From positions 99,719,583 to 99,783,582 of the forward strand of contig JAKGHH010000003.1 of the NCBI GenBank assembly GCA_022828595.1: a stretch of DNA of 64,000 nt, given 5' to 3'. The notes under the pieces were generated by a model that worked only from the letters and a program-made list of their open reading frames with translations, was not told the DNA's origin and did no database searches. The position numbers were made by a program, and so were the translations under genes. Source of the DNA: Nelumbo lutea (Eukaryota; Streptophyta; Magnoliopsida; Proteales; Nelumbonaceae). Positions 1 through 13,100 of this stretch are shown here, one piece after another. Positions within the stretch are counted from its first letter, which is position 1; every line of letters starts with the position of its first letter.

Positions 1-204
1 TAGTATTATATATTATATTATATATAATTATATATAGATTAATTGGGGTCGGGTCGGGTCGGGGATTGCATTCCCCATCCCCGTCCTCACCCCTGATTGG
101 GGATTCAAGGATAGCCCCATCCTCGACCCCTCCCCCCCATACTTGACCTTGTCGAGTCAAGGAGCCTGAATACCCATTGGGAACGGGGAAAATTGCCACT
201 CCTA
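1..204. mobile_element. Truncated hAT-like MITE (one end only)
   Basis: An AT-only stretch at 1-38 is followed by a G/C-rich segment with tandem gggtc units (47-64) and complementary ccccatcccc blocks. It ends at 191-204 in aattgccactccta, whose reverse complement begins TAGGAGTGGCAA. Many plant hAT-derived MITEs have a TAGG-type terminus and an AT-rich centre, which is why I make this call. The other end is off the window, so no TSD can be checked. Confidence 0.35.
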
Positions 205-850
205 ATTCATAGCGGCTGGTTGGGACATGTTGGAAGCATCAGGTTGGTAGCAAATCTAAACTCGAAATGGATAGGGATCTGTTACCAACAAAACTCTTCA
301 AACACTGTCCAATTAGCCATTGCAGCCATGCAGGAAATGTTCCCAATATGCGTAGTGGTCAGGCCAGGGACGTGTTGGGAATACACAGATTGGTTTTTTA
401 TGACATGTTCCAACACTCTCAGGCACATCCATCGTGCATTGGGAACATCGGCTTATAAATACGGAATACGTTCTCAATCAATGGATATGACTAAGCCCAC
501 CATAAAGGTAAGACCTGGTCTCGATCCAACACTGCACATCTCACCATATAACTAAGCCCACCATAAAGGTAAGAGTGTAAGACCCATTATGTATGAGATG
601 GTGTTGGGACGTATTTGATTGGCAGGTGATCCGGATTCGTTTATGATTGGCTTATTAGTCAAGGTCTTCCACCAGTGGCAGTGTCCCTTTTAGTTAATTA
701 AATGAGCCTTGGGCCAATGATCGTTTACGTCTGTCTGATCCTTGTCTTGAGATTGGAGATCAGCTCATCAGATCCCTTGATCTTCTGACAATGTGATGAA
801 AAGATTTCGCTCACCAAAGCGTCCTTCTTCTTCCGATCAGTTGAGTTCAC
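205..850. other. Intergenic sequence upstream of P4H, with a short direct repeat
   Basis: No supported gene. A 24-bp direct repeat beginning actaagcccaccataaagg occurs at 490-513 and 551-574, 61 bp apart. The longest open frame (193-555) has no recognisable domain and crosses this repeat. The 700-850 part should contain the P4H promoter, but I see no convincing TATA box at a defined distance from the coding start. Confidence 0.4.
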
Positions 851-1038
851 TGATTGACACGTAAAAGAGACAGGAGCGTTGCAGCTGGCAGCTGCTCCAC
901 GCTCCTTTTCTCTCTCTCTGAACTTTGGGGGAGGAACGGCGCGATCATCTTCCTGTTGGAGATTTTATGCGAAGAATACCAAAGATAATCTCGCTAAATG
1001 TTACAGCAGCAACCTTTCCCAGTCTCTTCGACATGACC
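851..1038 (+). promoter_or_regulatory. Probable P4H 5' leader, with two upstream in-frame ATGs
   Basis: A pyrimidine-rich tract (about 897-920, ctccttttctctctctctg) precedes the first coding exon, as is common in plant 5' leaders. In-frame ATGs lie at 967, 1033 and 1039 with no stop between them. The ATG at 1039 has A at -3 and gives a 299-residue protein. Using 967 would add 24 residues before the hydrophobic segment. The transcription start cannot be placed from sequence alone. Confidence 0.35.
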
Positions 1039-1178
1039 ATGAGACGAGCGGGTTTATCTCTGCGTGCAATCATCTCTTTGCTCTCGATTTCGTTGATCCT
1101 TCATGAGTCTGCGGGCTCGCATTCCCCTGCTTGGATTATTTCCCATGCTAAAGTAAAGCAGGTCTCCTGGAAACCAAG
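1039..1178 (+). CDS. P4H exon 1 (signal-anchor)
   Basis: Encodes residues 1-46 and two bases of codon 47: a basic N-terminus (MRRAGLSLR), a hydrophobic stretch ([12 protein letters not shown]) and the [10 protein letters not shown] segment that leads into the catalytic domain. The donor is AG|gtaatt. Upstream in-frame ATGs at 967 and 1033 would extend it. Confidence 0.85.
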
Positions 1179-4100
1179 GTAATTTTCTATCTTTTTTATT
1201 GCTTTTCTGTTTGCATCTCTTCTGCTAAGCCACATGATTTGCAGAGCTTTTGTCTACGAAGGTTTCCTTACGGACGAAGAATGTGATCATTTGATATCTC
1301 TTGTGAGTCTAATTTCTTCTATTCGATTCAAACAAACGATAGTTAATTAGTTTGAAGTGAGACCTGTCCTGGAACTTTCCTGTATTAATTTTCTTCTCTT
1401 TTGTCCTTTTTCTAATTGTAAATCGATCCTTTTTCTTGTATCTACTTCCTTCGGCGGTGGGGATGTCAAAGGCGAAACCGGAACTCAAGAGGTCTGCTGT
1501 TGCAGATAATGTTTCGGGGAAAAGCAAGCTAAGCGAAGTGCGAACTAGCTCAGGGATGTTTATCAAGAAGGGAAAGGTTGTATCTTGTGTGTCCTTATTC
1601 TCGTTCAACTAATTTACTCATATATGAGTCGGAATTTCACCGTTTTAGTTTTGTTACATAAAATTAATGGTTTCTGGCGTTTTAGTTTCACTAAATCTTT
1701 CTGACCCCCTTCTTTTTTGTTCTCTTTGTCATCCCATGTTTCTTTTCTTTCTTTTCTTTTTTTTTTTCCTTTCTTTCCATGCTCTGATAATCTCTCTGCA
1801 AGTTGCGAATGCTTATTTATTTCTTTTATTTAATGCAATGTTGTTGTTCTTTTTACTTGATAACATTATAAGTTAATAAGCAATGCCATATGTACACAGG
1901 ATTATCTTTAAAGGAGAAGTTAAACATGTTCAAAGTCCATGGTGTGAGTGATTGGCATTGTACTCCTTTACTAAATCAATGAATGTTACCGTTTCCAATA
2001 CAAAAATACTGAAATTGAAGCACGGGCAAACTAATGTGCAGTTGAGCACCATGCTCAGCCTTGCCTCCGTCCTTCCAATAGGTCCTGAATAAGGTTCGCA
2101 GGCTCTGCAACATGCTGCCTAGCATGATTTCATCCTCAAGCCCCTCTTTGAACCAACCAAGGAAACCGTGTAGATTATGTGATATACCCACCCATAAGTC
2201 CTAAATGTCAATTCCAAAGAAAAAGAAAAGGTTGGACACAACATCCACAAGAAACCTATCCCAAATGTAAGCCATGTGGTAGCAAAGCAAGCCAGATATG
2301 GTGTAATTGCTCATATATATTTTTCTTAAGACAGTAAAAATGAAAAAGGGTGTCTTGATTGAGTGTGTTGATTTCATCAAGGGCATATTGGGAGAATGAT
2401 GACTAGCATGAGAACAACCAGAGGAAGACATGACTTGAAACAGGTCCCCATTTAAGATTGATGACCAAGAGATAAAAAATCAACCATTTCTTGACATCAA
2501 AGTATGTCCTCCCCCTAATACCTCCACGATATTCTGCCTCTCTTCTTAGAAGGTGAAAAGAAGGTCTAAACAAGATGACTAGAGAATCCAGTGGATGCCA
2601 CCTCCAACAAAACAAAAAGAAGAAAAACTCAAATGCATGATGCAAAGTGGCAGGAGATTAGTGGGTGGAAATCACATTATTCACTTGCTTTACAATGATG
2701 ACACACTTGAGGTGAAATGCACCAAAAAGGACTCAATCATATCATAAACCTTTGGGTTCTTTATTTTGTAAGTCTTTGAAGCATCTTGTTTATTAGGTTA
2801 GTCGTTCTCTTCTTAACTATCATGAATTGACATGTGATTTGGTTAGGATTGAATCAATTTAAAAAATCAGTATGATAGATGGAAATTTAGCTATGGTCTT
2901 CATAGGGAGAACAAAATGATATTCCACTGCCTCAGCACCTTGACTAGAAGTAGAACACCACTTTTTTTTCTTTTTTTTTTCCCATAATTTCCTCTACAAA
3001 GTTGCCAATTTTTTGATAAATCCCTTTGCCATGTTCTGTTTTTGTTTTCCTTCTGCCATCTTTTTGTCAAATAGTTCTAGGAAGCATTTTGTGGATTCAC
3101 AAAATTGGAATACTTGATTGTGGAAGTTTTATATTCTGAATCTGATCAATGATTATTACAGTTTTTTTTTTTTAATGCATGGGCATGGAGCAAGGAATTA
3201 GGATTTTTGATGTGAGGTTTGAGCGTTATCAGGTCTCATTATTTAAGGAGAAAATGTGAACCAAAATGAGAAAATAGTGTATAGTTATGCAAAAAAGGAT
3301 TATATATTAGAAAAAAATATATAGGTGAATTAATCATCACACAAGGAAGGATCATAAAGCAGTAAAAGCTTTCCTTCAAACCCTTATTGGAAATCTGGTA
3401 CTGTAAATTAAAACCTCAAGTGGGTATTGAAAACCCCAAATATCCATACAGATTAAAAATTACATACCTAGAAATCATAGATTTTTTTTATCAATAACAA
3501 AGGATTTCATTAATTAAAGAAATAGGATTACAAAGGGGAGATAACCTCTATTATCTCCCCGACAAAAGAAACATTGCAAAAAATTACAGTTGAGCCCAAA
3601 ACAAGTCCTCCCTATTCACCCCTTGTTTTGCTAACCCATCAGCTAAGGAATTTGCACATCTCTTAACCCAAGCTACTTTAACTTTCATTTCTTTTGTCAA
3701 GCATTTGAACTTTTTCTTCTCATTGTTGTACATCCACAGACCAGTTTTATCCCCCTTTAGCCAATCTATCACTAGCTTAGAATCTCCTTCAATGATCATC
3801 TTCCCCAAATTTAAGTTCTTAGCTCTCTGAACACCATCTAACACCGCCAAAGTCTCAACTCTAAGAGAATCTTCCGCTTCAATTGGACCTGAGAACAAAA
3901 TAGTAATGTTCCCTTTCTCGTCCCTTATAACACCCCCAATACCTGAAGGCCCTAGGTTGCCGATACTACTTCCATCAAAGTTCAATTTATAGAATCTGTT
4001 TGGAGGGGGGGGGGACCAAATTGGAACTGAAACCTCTTGAACCGGGGCTGAAAAGGCAATTTCTTTCCATTTTCTTGACAAATCATCTATTGAGACATTG

Positions 4101-7100
4101 TTGAAAAGATCAATTGATTTAAGCCAATGGAATACCCTGGAACAAATCACCTCCTAAATGGTTTCCTTATTCCTCTCTCTCCCTGAAAAGATTCTGGAAT
4201 TCCTTTCTTCCCATACAATCCAAACAACAACAGCTTTCACACAATGCCACATTATTCTTCCCCTTTCTTTGGCAATCTGGAGAAGGAAGGAGCAAACAAA
4301 CCTTTCACATCTTATGGAGGGCCCCACCTACACCCAAACAAAGAAGAAAACCATTCCCATAAACCTTTAACAAATGAACAAGAGATCAGTAAATGGTAGC
4401 AATTCTCACCAGCAGCCTTACAAAGACAGCACCATTAAGGAGACAAACAATCTTTGGTCTTTTTCTATGAAGCACATCATAGGTGTTAATTCTTTCTAGG
4501 TAAGCTTCCCAACAAAAACAACCAATCCTAGGTGGGATAGGTTTGCTCCACACTTCTTTAACAGAGGAAAAGGTAGAACCCCAAAAGATTCCGGTTGGGT
4601 TAGGGTGTTGAAAAAGGAAGAGCAAGTAAACAAACCATGAGGAGTGGGGGTCTAGATTCTTTTATCAGCTTAATGAGGGTCCAACTACACCCCATCAAAT
4701 ACACTCAAGAGAGACAAAGTACTACTTAACTCGTATCCCTAATAGCCCTTCTTAAGCCCAAATCCCAACCAAAACCGGAACTGGAATTGTAAGGAACCTG
4801 GAAAGTAGGGATAGGTTGATAGGGTTGCTGGTCGTGTTACAGAAGAAGAGCTGGTTCGAGGGAGCTCACCCTCCTGAAATGGACGAGAGAGAGAGAGAGG
4901 AAGAGAAGAGAAGAGAGATGAGAGAAACTCAGAACTATTTCATTCATGCCACTAAATTGATTGCTACAGATATTTATAACTGCTGATAGTGGCTTGTAAC
5001 CACCCAACAAACTCGCTCAAAACTCTGGACGTGGACGGCGCGTGTAAACAAATCTCAGAGGAGGTGCTGCTCGCCTGAGTCGTGGGGTGTGCTGACCTGG
5101 GTCCGAAGTGTCCTGGGCCTGGCTCTCCATAACTGGGCCTGCATCTGGCCGGTCCTAACATAGGCTCATTTTTATAAAGTGACAAAGCAAACACAAAAGG
5201 GTACTCATCCCTCAACTGAGAATTTTGAATACTGACAAAAAATAAACAGGCAAGTTATCTAGAGTGGACCTAATTAAAGTAGCCCTTCCTCCCATGAATA
5301 GGTAATTTCTTTTCCAAGAGTCAAGTCTCTTTTCTCCACCACCGGGGACCAGGAACTCACTTTCCTAAGGTTATCACCTAGAGGAAGACCTAAGTATTTC
5401 ATAGGCCAACTAGATATTGCGCACCCCAAAGCATCAGTACACTCAACCATCTCCCCCTCTTCCATATTTACTCCAGCTATGCAACTTTTCTCAAAATTTA
5501 CCTTTAAATTTGATATTTGCTCAAAAAGTTGCACCACAACTTTGAGATTCCTCACCCACCCCCAATTTCCACCATCACAAAACAGAATTGTATCGTCAAC
5601 AAACTGTAGATGAGTAAGAGATACTTCTTCCCTACCAATTCTCTATTCTTTTGTTAGACCCCTTGCATTTGCCTTTGAAATCAATCTCCCCAACACCTCT
5701 AGTATTAGGGTGAATAGGAAAGGAGGGAGAGGGTCTCCTTGTCTTATACCCCTTAAGGTTAGAAAGAAATCTACTACTGTTCCGTTCACTAGAATAGAAT
5801 AATGATAAGTCCTCAAACACCCCATTATCCATTTGCCCCATCTACCTCTAAAACCAAAGCACCCCATCACCTCCCTCAAGAAGGACCAATCCACCATATC
5901 ATATGCTTTTTCTAGGTTGAGCATTCACACCAATCCTTTCCCCCCATACCTCCTCATATCCTCCACACATTCATTAACTATCAGAATTTGATCCACAATT
6001 TGCCTCCTCTACACAAAAGTCCCTTGGTTGGGGGAAATGATGGTAGGAAGGACAAGCCTAATCCTGAGAGATAACACCATAGCAATGATTTTGTACAAAC
6101 TATTTACCATGCTGATTGGTCGAAAATCTCTCAGGTGGGTGGCATCGGATTTTTTGGCACCAAAGCAATGTAAGTGGAGTTCAAGCCTGAATTAATTACT
6201 CCTCTCTTGTAGAAATCTTAGAATTCATATCTAACTCATTTTTGTGATGAGAACTCTACTGCATTTAATGTATAAAAATATTATTTACATAAGGGACCTC
6301 AAGATGTTTTTTTTTTTTTTTTATCAATAACACTTTCATTAAATCATCAGTAGAAAATTTACAGGAGGAAGACAAACACACTTATCTTCCAAGAGTCACA
6401 AAGAGCCTCATAAAAGGAAAAAAAGAAGAAAAAGAGAAAAGAAGACACTAAAGTTACAACTTAGCCCAAAACAGTGAATCCCTTTCTGCCCATTGTTTAG
6501 CTAAACCGTCAACTGGGGAATTAGCCGATCTTTTAACCCAACATGTCTTAGCTTCCATCTCCCGCACCAGCCACATGAACCTCCTCTCATTGTTGTACTT
6601 CCATAAACCATTTTGATCTTTAGTCGGCCACCCTATCACCACCTCTAAATCTCCTTCAATTATGAGTTTCTTGATGTTCAACTCCTTAGCTTTCCGGACT
6701 CCTTCCATAACTGCAAAGATCTCAGCTCTAAGGGAGTCACCCACTCCAATTGGGCCTGAGAACATGGCAGGGATGACCCCATTTTTGTCCCTAAAAACAC
6801 CTCCAATCCCCTATTGCCCCGGATTTCCCCTACTGCATCCATCAAAGTTTAATTTCAAGAATCCACTAGGTGGGGGAGTCCAAGCCACATTCATTACTGA
6901 CTTGGTCTGTGTGCAATTTGCAATTTCAACCCACTTCCTCAACATGTCATCCACAGTGTAATCTGTGAATAGTTCCAAAGATTTCAGCCACTGTACCGCC
7001 CTAATATGTATGATAGCCCTCAGATTTGCTGCTCCTCTCTGGGTTTCTGAGAATATCCTGAAGTTTCTTTCTTCCCACAGTGTCCAACATACTGCAACCC

Positions 7101-10100
7101 TTAGTCCTCTCCACATTATCCTTCCCTTTTTTATCCACCAGCTGAAAAAGGTAGGGGAGAAAAGGCAATGCAAGTCTGATGGGGGATTCCAGCTGCATCC
7201 AAATAAGGAGTAAGCCCAATCCCAAATTGACCTCGCAAAGTGGCAAGACACCAGCAGGTGAAAGCCAGTCTCCCCATCCGCTTTACATAGAACACACCAC
7301 TGAGGTGACAAGCAAGTATTGGGTCTCTTCTTTTGGAGTAGATCACCTATGTTGATTCTTTCCAGATAGGCTTCCCAACAAAAAACTACCAACCTTAGGA
7401 GATATTGCTCTGCACCAAACCTCACCAACAGGGAAAGAGGGGGGAAGGTAGGATTGGTGGACTAACTTAAGACTTTGAAGAGCGAAGCACAAGAGAAAAT
7501 GCCATTGGGGATAGGTGTCCAAATTCTAGAATCCACCCTAGTGGGGTCTAAGACAACGCTATCAAGAAGTGCAATAAGGCTCGAAATACTGTCGAGGTCT
7601 AAGTCCCTCAAATCCCTTCTTAGACCCAAATTCCACCCAATCCCAAAAGTGGAAGAGGACGGGGTGGTGAAAGACGAGATCGGCTCATTTTTCAAATCAG
7701 AAAGAGCATACACAGAAGGAAACTGATCCTTTAAAGGGGCACTCCCCACCCAAGTTTGTTCCCAAAATTTTATGGAGTTACCGGAATTCAAGTCATACCT
7801 GATATTAGGGGAGAAAACTGGTAGCAGGTCATGAATGGCTTTCCAAGGAGAATTGCTTGTGGTCCTAGCTCTGATTCCAGCATCCCATCCATTGTGCTCC
7901 AGCCCATGTATACTTGCCACTATTCTAGCCCATAGCTTCTCCTTCTCCATAGGGAACCTCCATAACCACTTCCCCAACAGAGTCATATTCCTTCTCCTAA
8001 TACTCCCAAGCCCCAAGCCACCACAAGACTTACTCCTACATACTATCTCCCAGCTAACTCTATGATCCCTCTTCTCCTCTCCCGGCTCCCACAGGAAATC
8101 TCTCATTAGCTTCTCTAATCTGTTAGCAACCTTCATTGGGATTTTAAACACTGACAGGAAAAATATGGGTAAGTTAGCAAGCGTGGCCCTAATTAGTGTA
8201 ATTCTCCCACTGAGAGAGAGGTAGTTCTTTTTCTAGGATACCAGTCTTTTTTCAAACCTTTCACCACCGGGTTCCAAAAGCTCTCTCTCATGGGATTATC
8301 ACCTAATGGCAACCCTAAGTAATTCAAAGGCCACCCCGAAACTTCACACCCCAGCACTTCAACACTCTCCCTGATCTCTCCCTCCTCCAAATTCACCCCA
8401 CTACACAACTTTTCCCAAGGTTAACCTTTTTTTTTTGATGAATAATAATAAGTTTATTGATTCATAAGCAAATTAGAGTGAGTTCATACATCATCCCAAC
8501 GAGAGGCGCGAGCTGCAGCCCCTCCTTGAAACTTACAAGTAAACTAGGAAAGAAAAACAAGAATCACAACTGAGCCCAAAATAATTCTTCCCTATTTACC
8601 CCTTGCTTAGCTAACACATCTGACAAGGTATTTGCTGATCTCCCCACCCACTGTACAGTGACCAACATATTCCTTGTCAACCAACTAAAATTCTTCATTT
8701 CATTCTTGTATCGCCACATAACCTCTTCAGAATTTTTTAACCAACCCGCCACCACTTTGGAACCCCCTTCGATTATTAGATGTTGTACCCTCAGCTGGTT
8801 TGCAAATTGGACCCCTTGTACAATAGCTAAAAGTTCTGCTCTGATGGAATTCCCAATTCCCAAAGGACCTGAGTAGAGCAACAAAATCTCTCCCTTCTCA
8901 TTTCTCAAAGCACCCCCCACTTCGGATAATCCTGGATTACCCATGCTGCTTCCATCAAAGTTCAACTTAATTGAGCCTTTGGGTGGAGGAGACCAGCTTG
9001 TAATTGATTTGGCCTTTAAAGATGAACACCTTGCTACTGCTGACCAATTTCTCCAAATGTCATTAAAGGAGAATTGATGAAAGATTTCCAAGGTCTTCAA
9101 CCAATGTATTGCCCTGTTTAACACATAGTCTTTCAAATCTTGGCTGTTCCTTTCCTTATCTTGAAAATTTCTGAGATTCCTTTCTTCCCAAAGAGTCCAA
9201 GTCAAGGCAGCACAAGCACATCTCCACATAATTCTCCCTATTTTTGTAGGCCAATAAAAGGTAGAATGGTTGAAAAGCATGTGAACTTCTGCTGGTAGAC
9301 TCCAACTACCCCCAAACAACGATAGTAGCCAAGCCCAAAGCCCTGCAGAAAAGGGACAAGATACTAATAGATGGTAACAATCCTCACCGTGAGCTCTACA
9401 GAGGATACACCAATTAGGAGAAATACAGAGAAAAGGTCTTCTCTTTTGTAGGTTGTCTAAAGTGTTTATTTTCCCATGGAAAACTTCCCAACAAAAAGCC
9501 ATAATTTTTGGGGGAACTGGCCTACACCAAATTCTTTCGACGGAAAGGGTTGGTGAGTAGAAAGTTAAGAGATGGACTTGAAAAAAGAAGCACAAGTGAA
9601 TGTTCCAATGGGTCTAGGAGTCCAAACCCTCTTATCTGGCTTGGAGGGATGCAAACAAACCTGATTAAGACACCCAAGCAACAAAGAAAGAGACTCAATT
9701 TCAGCATCCCTAAGTCCTCTACGAAACCCAAAATCCCAAGTAGGATCTAAGGGTGTTCCCAAAGGTGAGACAAATTTTGAGACCACCTCTTTTTTGTACA
9801 AAGAAATAGAAAAAAGCGAAGGGAACAAATCCTTTAACGGTGAGTCTCCTACCCAAATATCCTCCCAAAAAAGGATAGAGTTGCTAGAACAAACTTCATA
9901 CCTGATAAAATTGAGGAATTGAGGAAGGGTGTTGTGAATAGCCTTCCAAGGTGCTGCTGGGTTAGCTTGCCTTGATACACCAGCGTCCCATCCATTCTCT
10001 GACCTCCCATGAATGCTTCCCACCACCTCATGCCACAATCTCTCTCTTTCCAAAGGCCATCTCCACAACCATTTCCCTAACAGAGCTTGATTCTTTCTAA

Positions 10101-13100
10101 TTACCCTCCCAATTCCCAAACCCCCCTCTTCTTTACTTCTGCAGACAATTTCCCAATTAACCAAGTAATCCTTTCTCTCTTGTCCCGGCTCTCATAAGAA
10201 GTCTCTCATCAACTTCTCCAGCTTCCTAGCTTCCTTAATTGGTATCCTAAAGATAGACAAATAATAGGTAGGTAAGTTAGCCAAGGTAGCTCTTATTAGG
10301 GTAATTCTTCCTCCTAAAGAGATATAGTTCCTCTTCCATGAGACTAATCTCTTCTCGAACTTTTCTAACACCGGGGTCCAAAATCTACTCTCCCTAGGAT
10401 TTGCCCCTAAAGGAAGCCCTAAATATGACATAGGCCAAGCAAAGGTGGAACACTCAAGACACTCTGCAATAGCCTCGACCTCCCCTACCTCCAAATTTAT
10501 ACCTGCTACACAACTCTTTTCCAAATTTATTCTCAAATTAGAGACACTTTCAAAACCTTTTATTAGCTCCTTTAGGTTTGCTACCTTTTCACTAAGACCT
10601 TCTTCACAAAAAATCATTAGGTCGTCTGCAAACTGAAGGTGGGTGACCAGGATTTGGTGTCTCCCTATTCTCCAACCCCTAATGGCATCTTCGCTGTCAG
10701 CCTTAGTAATGATCCTACTAATCACATCAGCTACTAAGGTAAAAAGGAAGGGTGAAAGTGGATCCCCTTGCCTGACACCTCTGCAAGCTGGAAAAAAGTC
10801 CCTCACCGTACCATTTACCAGAATAGAGTAGTGACAAGTACTGATACACCCAAAGATCCAACTACACCACTTGTCCCCAAATCCACCATTTCGCATAACC
10901 TCTAATAGAAACTCCCAGTCCACCAAATCATAGGCCTTTTCAAGATCCAATTTACAAACGAATCCTTTCCTACTAGACCTTTTCATTTCCTCCACACACT
11001 CATTCGCAATTAAGATCTGATCTGTTATTTGTCGCCCTTGAATGAAAGCCCCCTGAGTTTCACTAATGATGGTAGGGAGGATTGTTTTGATCCTCAATGA
11101 GAGCACTTTAGCCATAATTTTATAGATGCTTGTCACCAGACTAATAGGCCTATAATCTTTTAGGTGGTTGGCATCATTCTTCTTAGGTATCAAGGCCAAA
11201 AAGGTGGCATTAATTCCAGGGCTTATAGTGTGATTGTCTGCAAATTCCTTAAAGACTTCAGCTAGATCCTCTTTCAACACCTCCCAACAGTCTTGATAAA
11301 AACCCATTGTAAAGCCATCTGGACCCAGAGCCTTGGATCTATCCATTAGAAAGACAACTTTCTTAATCTCTTCTTCCTCGAAATCCCTTTCCAGCCACCT
11401 TGCCACTCCTTCATCAATTCTTGGCCAATCCACCCTTTCCATGTCTGTTCTCTCACTCAAAGGCCTTTTATAAATCGATTTGAAGTGGTCCACAAATTTT
11501 CTGGCTATATCATCCTGGTTGGTAATCACCTCCTCTCCTATCTCTAGCTTGGTCACAAAATTCTTTCTTCGTCTCCCATTGGCCAAATCATGGAAGAATC
11601 TAGTGTTCCCATCGCCTTCCTTAATCCACTTATGTCTAGATTTTTGTCTCCAATTGATTTCTTCCCTCAATAACACTTCTTCCAACTTCTTTTTTAATTG
11701 TCTCCTTAACACTCTGTCATCCTCGGTCAGCCCATTGTGAGATTCCTTTACATCCAAATTCTCTATTCGAGAGATTAGGCCCAATTTTTGCTCCTCAATT
11801 CTACCAAACTGATCTCTATTCCACTCTTTTATTTTGGCTCTCAACCTTTTTAATTTCTTGTGGAACTTGATCCCCTTCCATCTTACCCCCCTCTCCTCCT
11901 CACCCCACCACTCCTTCACTTTTTTCACAAAATCTAGATGGGTAAGCCACATATTTTCGAATCTAAAAGGTTTGGGTCCTATAGGAAAAGACTCAGTTCC
12001 TATTTGGATAAGACAGTGATCGGAGGTGACCCTGGGTAATGCCCTAGCAACCAAGTTTTCCAAACTATTCTCCCAGGCAAGGTTAAAAAGGAATCTATCC
12101 AACTTCGAGCACAAAGGGGTTTCCTGAAGGTTGGACCAAGTGTAACTGGCTTGCAACAGAGGTATTTCCTTCAGTTCACAATCTTCAATAAAACCATTAA
12201 ATTTCCTCATGCTTGTTGAGATTACCTGTTGTGGATTACTGGTTTCATCAGAGAATCTAATGACGTTAAAATCCCCGCCTAGGCACCAAGGACCATCCCA
12301 TAGCCCCTTGATTGCATATAGTTCCTCCCACATCTCATTCCTCTCTCTATAGGAATTAGGGCCATAAACATTGGTTAAGACCCATACACACCCATTTTCT
12401 ACATTCTTGCACTTAATGGAAACTGAGAATCTGCCTATCAATTCTTCCACTACTTCCACCACATCCTCCCTCCATAGTGTTACAATCCCCCCCCGAGGCT
12501 CCCCAAGAAGGAGACAAGCTCCAACCTAAACCTCTAGACCTCAAAAAACTCCTCACCCATCTCCCATATAATTCCATCAGTTTGGATTCTTGTAACAACA
12601 CAATATCAGGTTTTTCCCTTCGGAGTAGGTCTTTGATCGCCCTTCTCTTCCTTGCACTCCCTAACCCTCTTACATTCTAGCTAATAATTTTCATCGATAC
12701 AAAATAGCAAAGGACCCAATAAGAGGCCATATTCTCCTCATTTTAGGCCCTTCCTCCTATCCCCTCTACCACTGAATTCTAAATCCCCCTCAATGTCTGA
12801 GATTAGCCTTTCCACTTCAGATCTTTTTTTCTTATTTGTTCCTCTTTTCCCCCCCTTCCCAATTTCTCCATCCTTTCCAGTCAATGTTTGAGAAAGAATT
12901 TTACCCTTCTCACACTTATTTTTGCTACAACATCTTTCTACGAGTCCTTTCTTTTTATTTTGTTCCTCCATCATTGTACAGATCAACTCTCAAATTCTAT
13001 CCGCCTCCCCCTTACTACTTCCTTCCAACACCCTTTCTCCTCCTTCCACTATCACCCTCTCTCTTGCATCAGAAACTCCTGGATGGGAAGCTAGGATATC

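Larger units (their letters stand above)
3482..6245 (-). mobile_element. LINE A: 5'-truncated L1-type non-LTR retrotransposon
   Basis: Read on the minus strand, the order is RT (about 6245-5280), RVT zinc-binding domain (about 4625-4386), RNase H (4150-3584), a short 3' UTR and a poly(A) tail seen as eight T at 3482-3489. The 3' UTR ends in ttgataaaa just before the tail. About 0.5 kb between the end of RT and the thumb/zinc region is missing (junction near 5225), and a solo LTR interrupts 4817-5160. Several stops and frameshifts make it inactive. The 5' end is truncated inside the RT domain near 6245. No TSD was found. Confidence 0.85.

Noticed and set aside
193..555. 120-codon open frame upstream of P4H
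   Set aside because: No domain; it overlaps a short direct repeat, and another frame overlaps it. Composition is not gene-like.
879..1106. Open frame overlapping P4H exon 1 in another frame
   Set aside because: It is the shadow of exon 1; the P4H frame has the conserved protein.
1976..2645. Three minus-strand frames that might be a transposon or gene fragment
   Set aside because: No recognisable domain, and stops between them; too weak to name.
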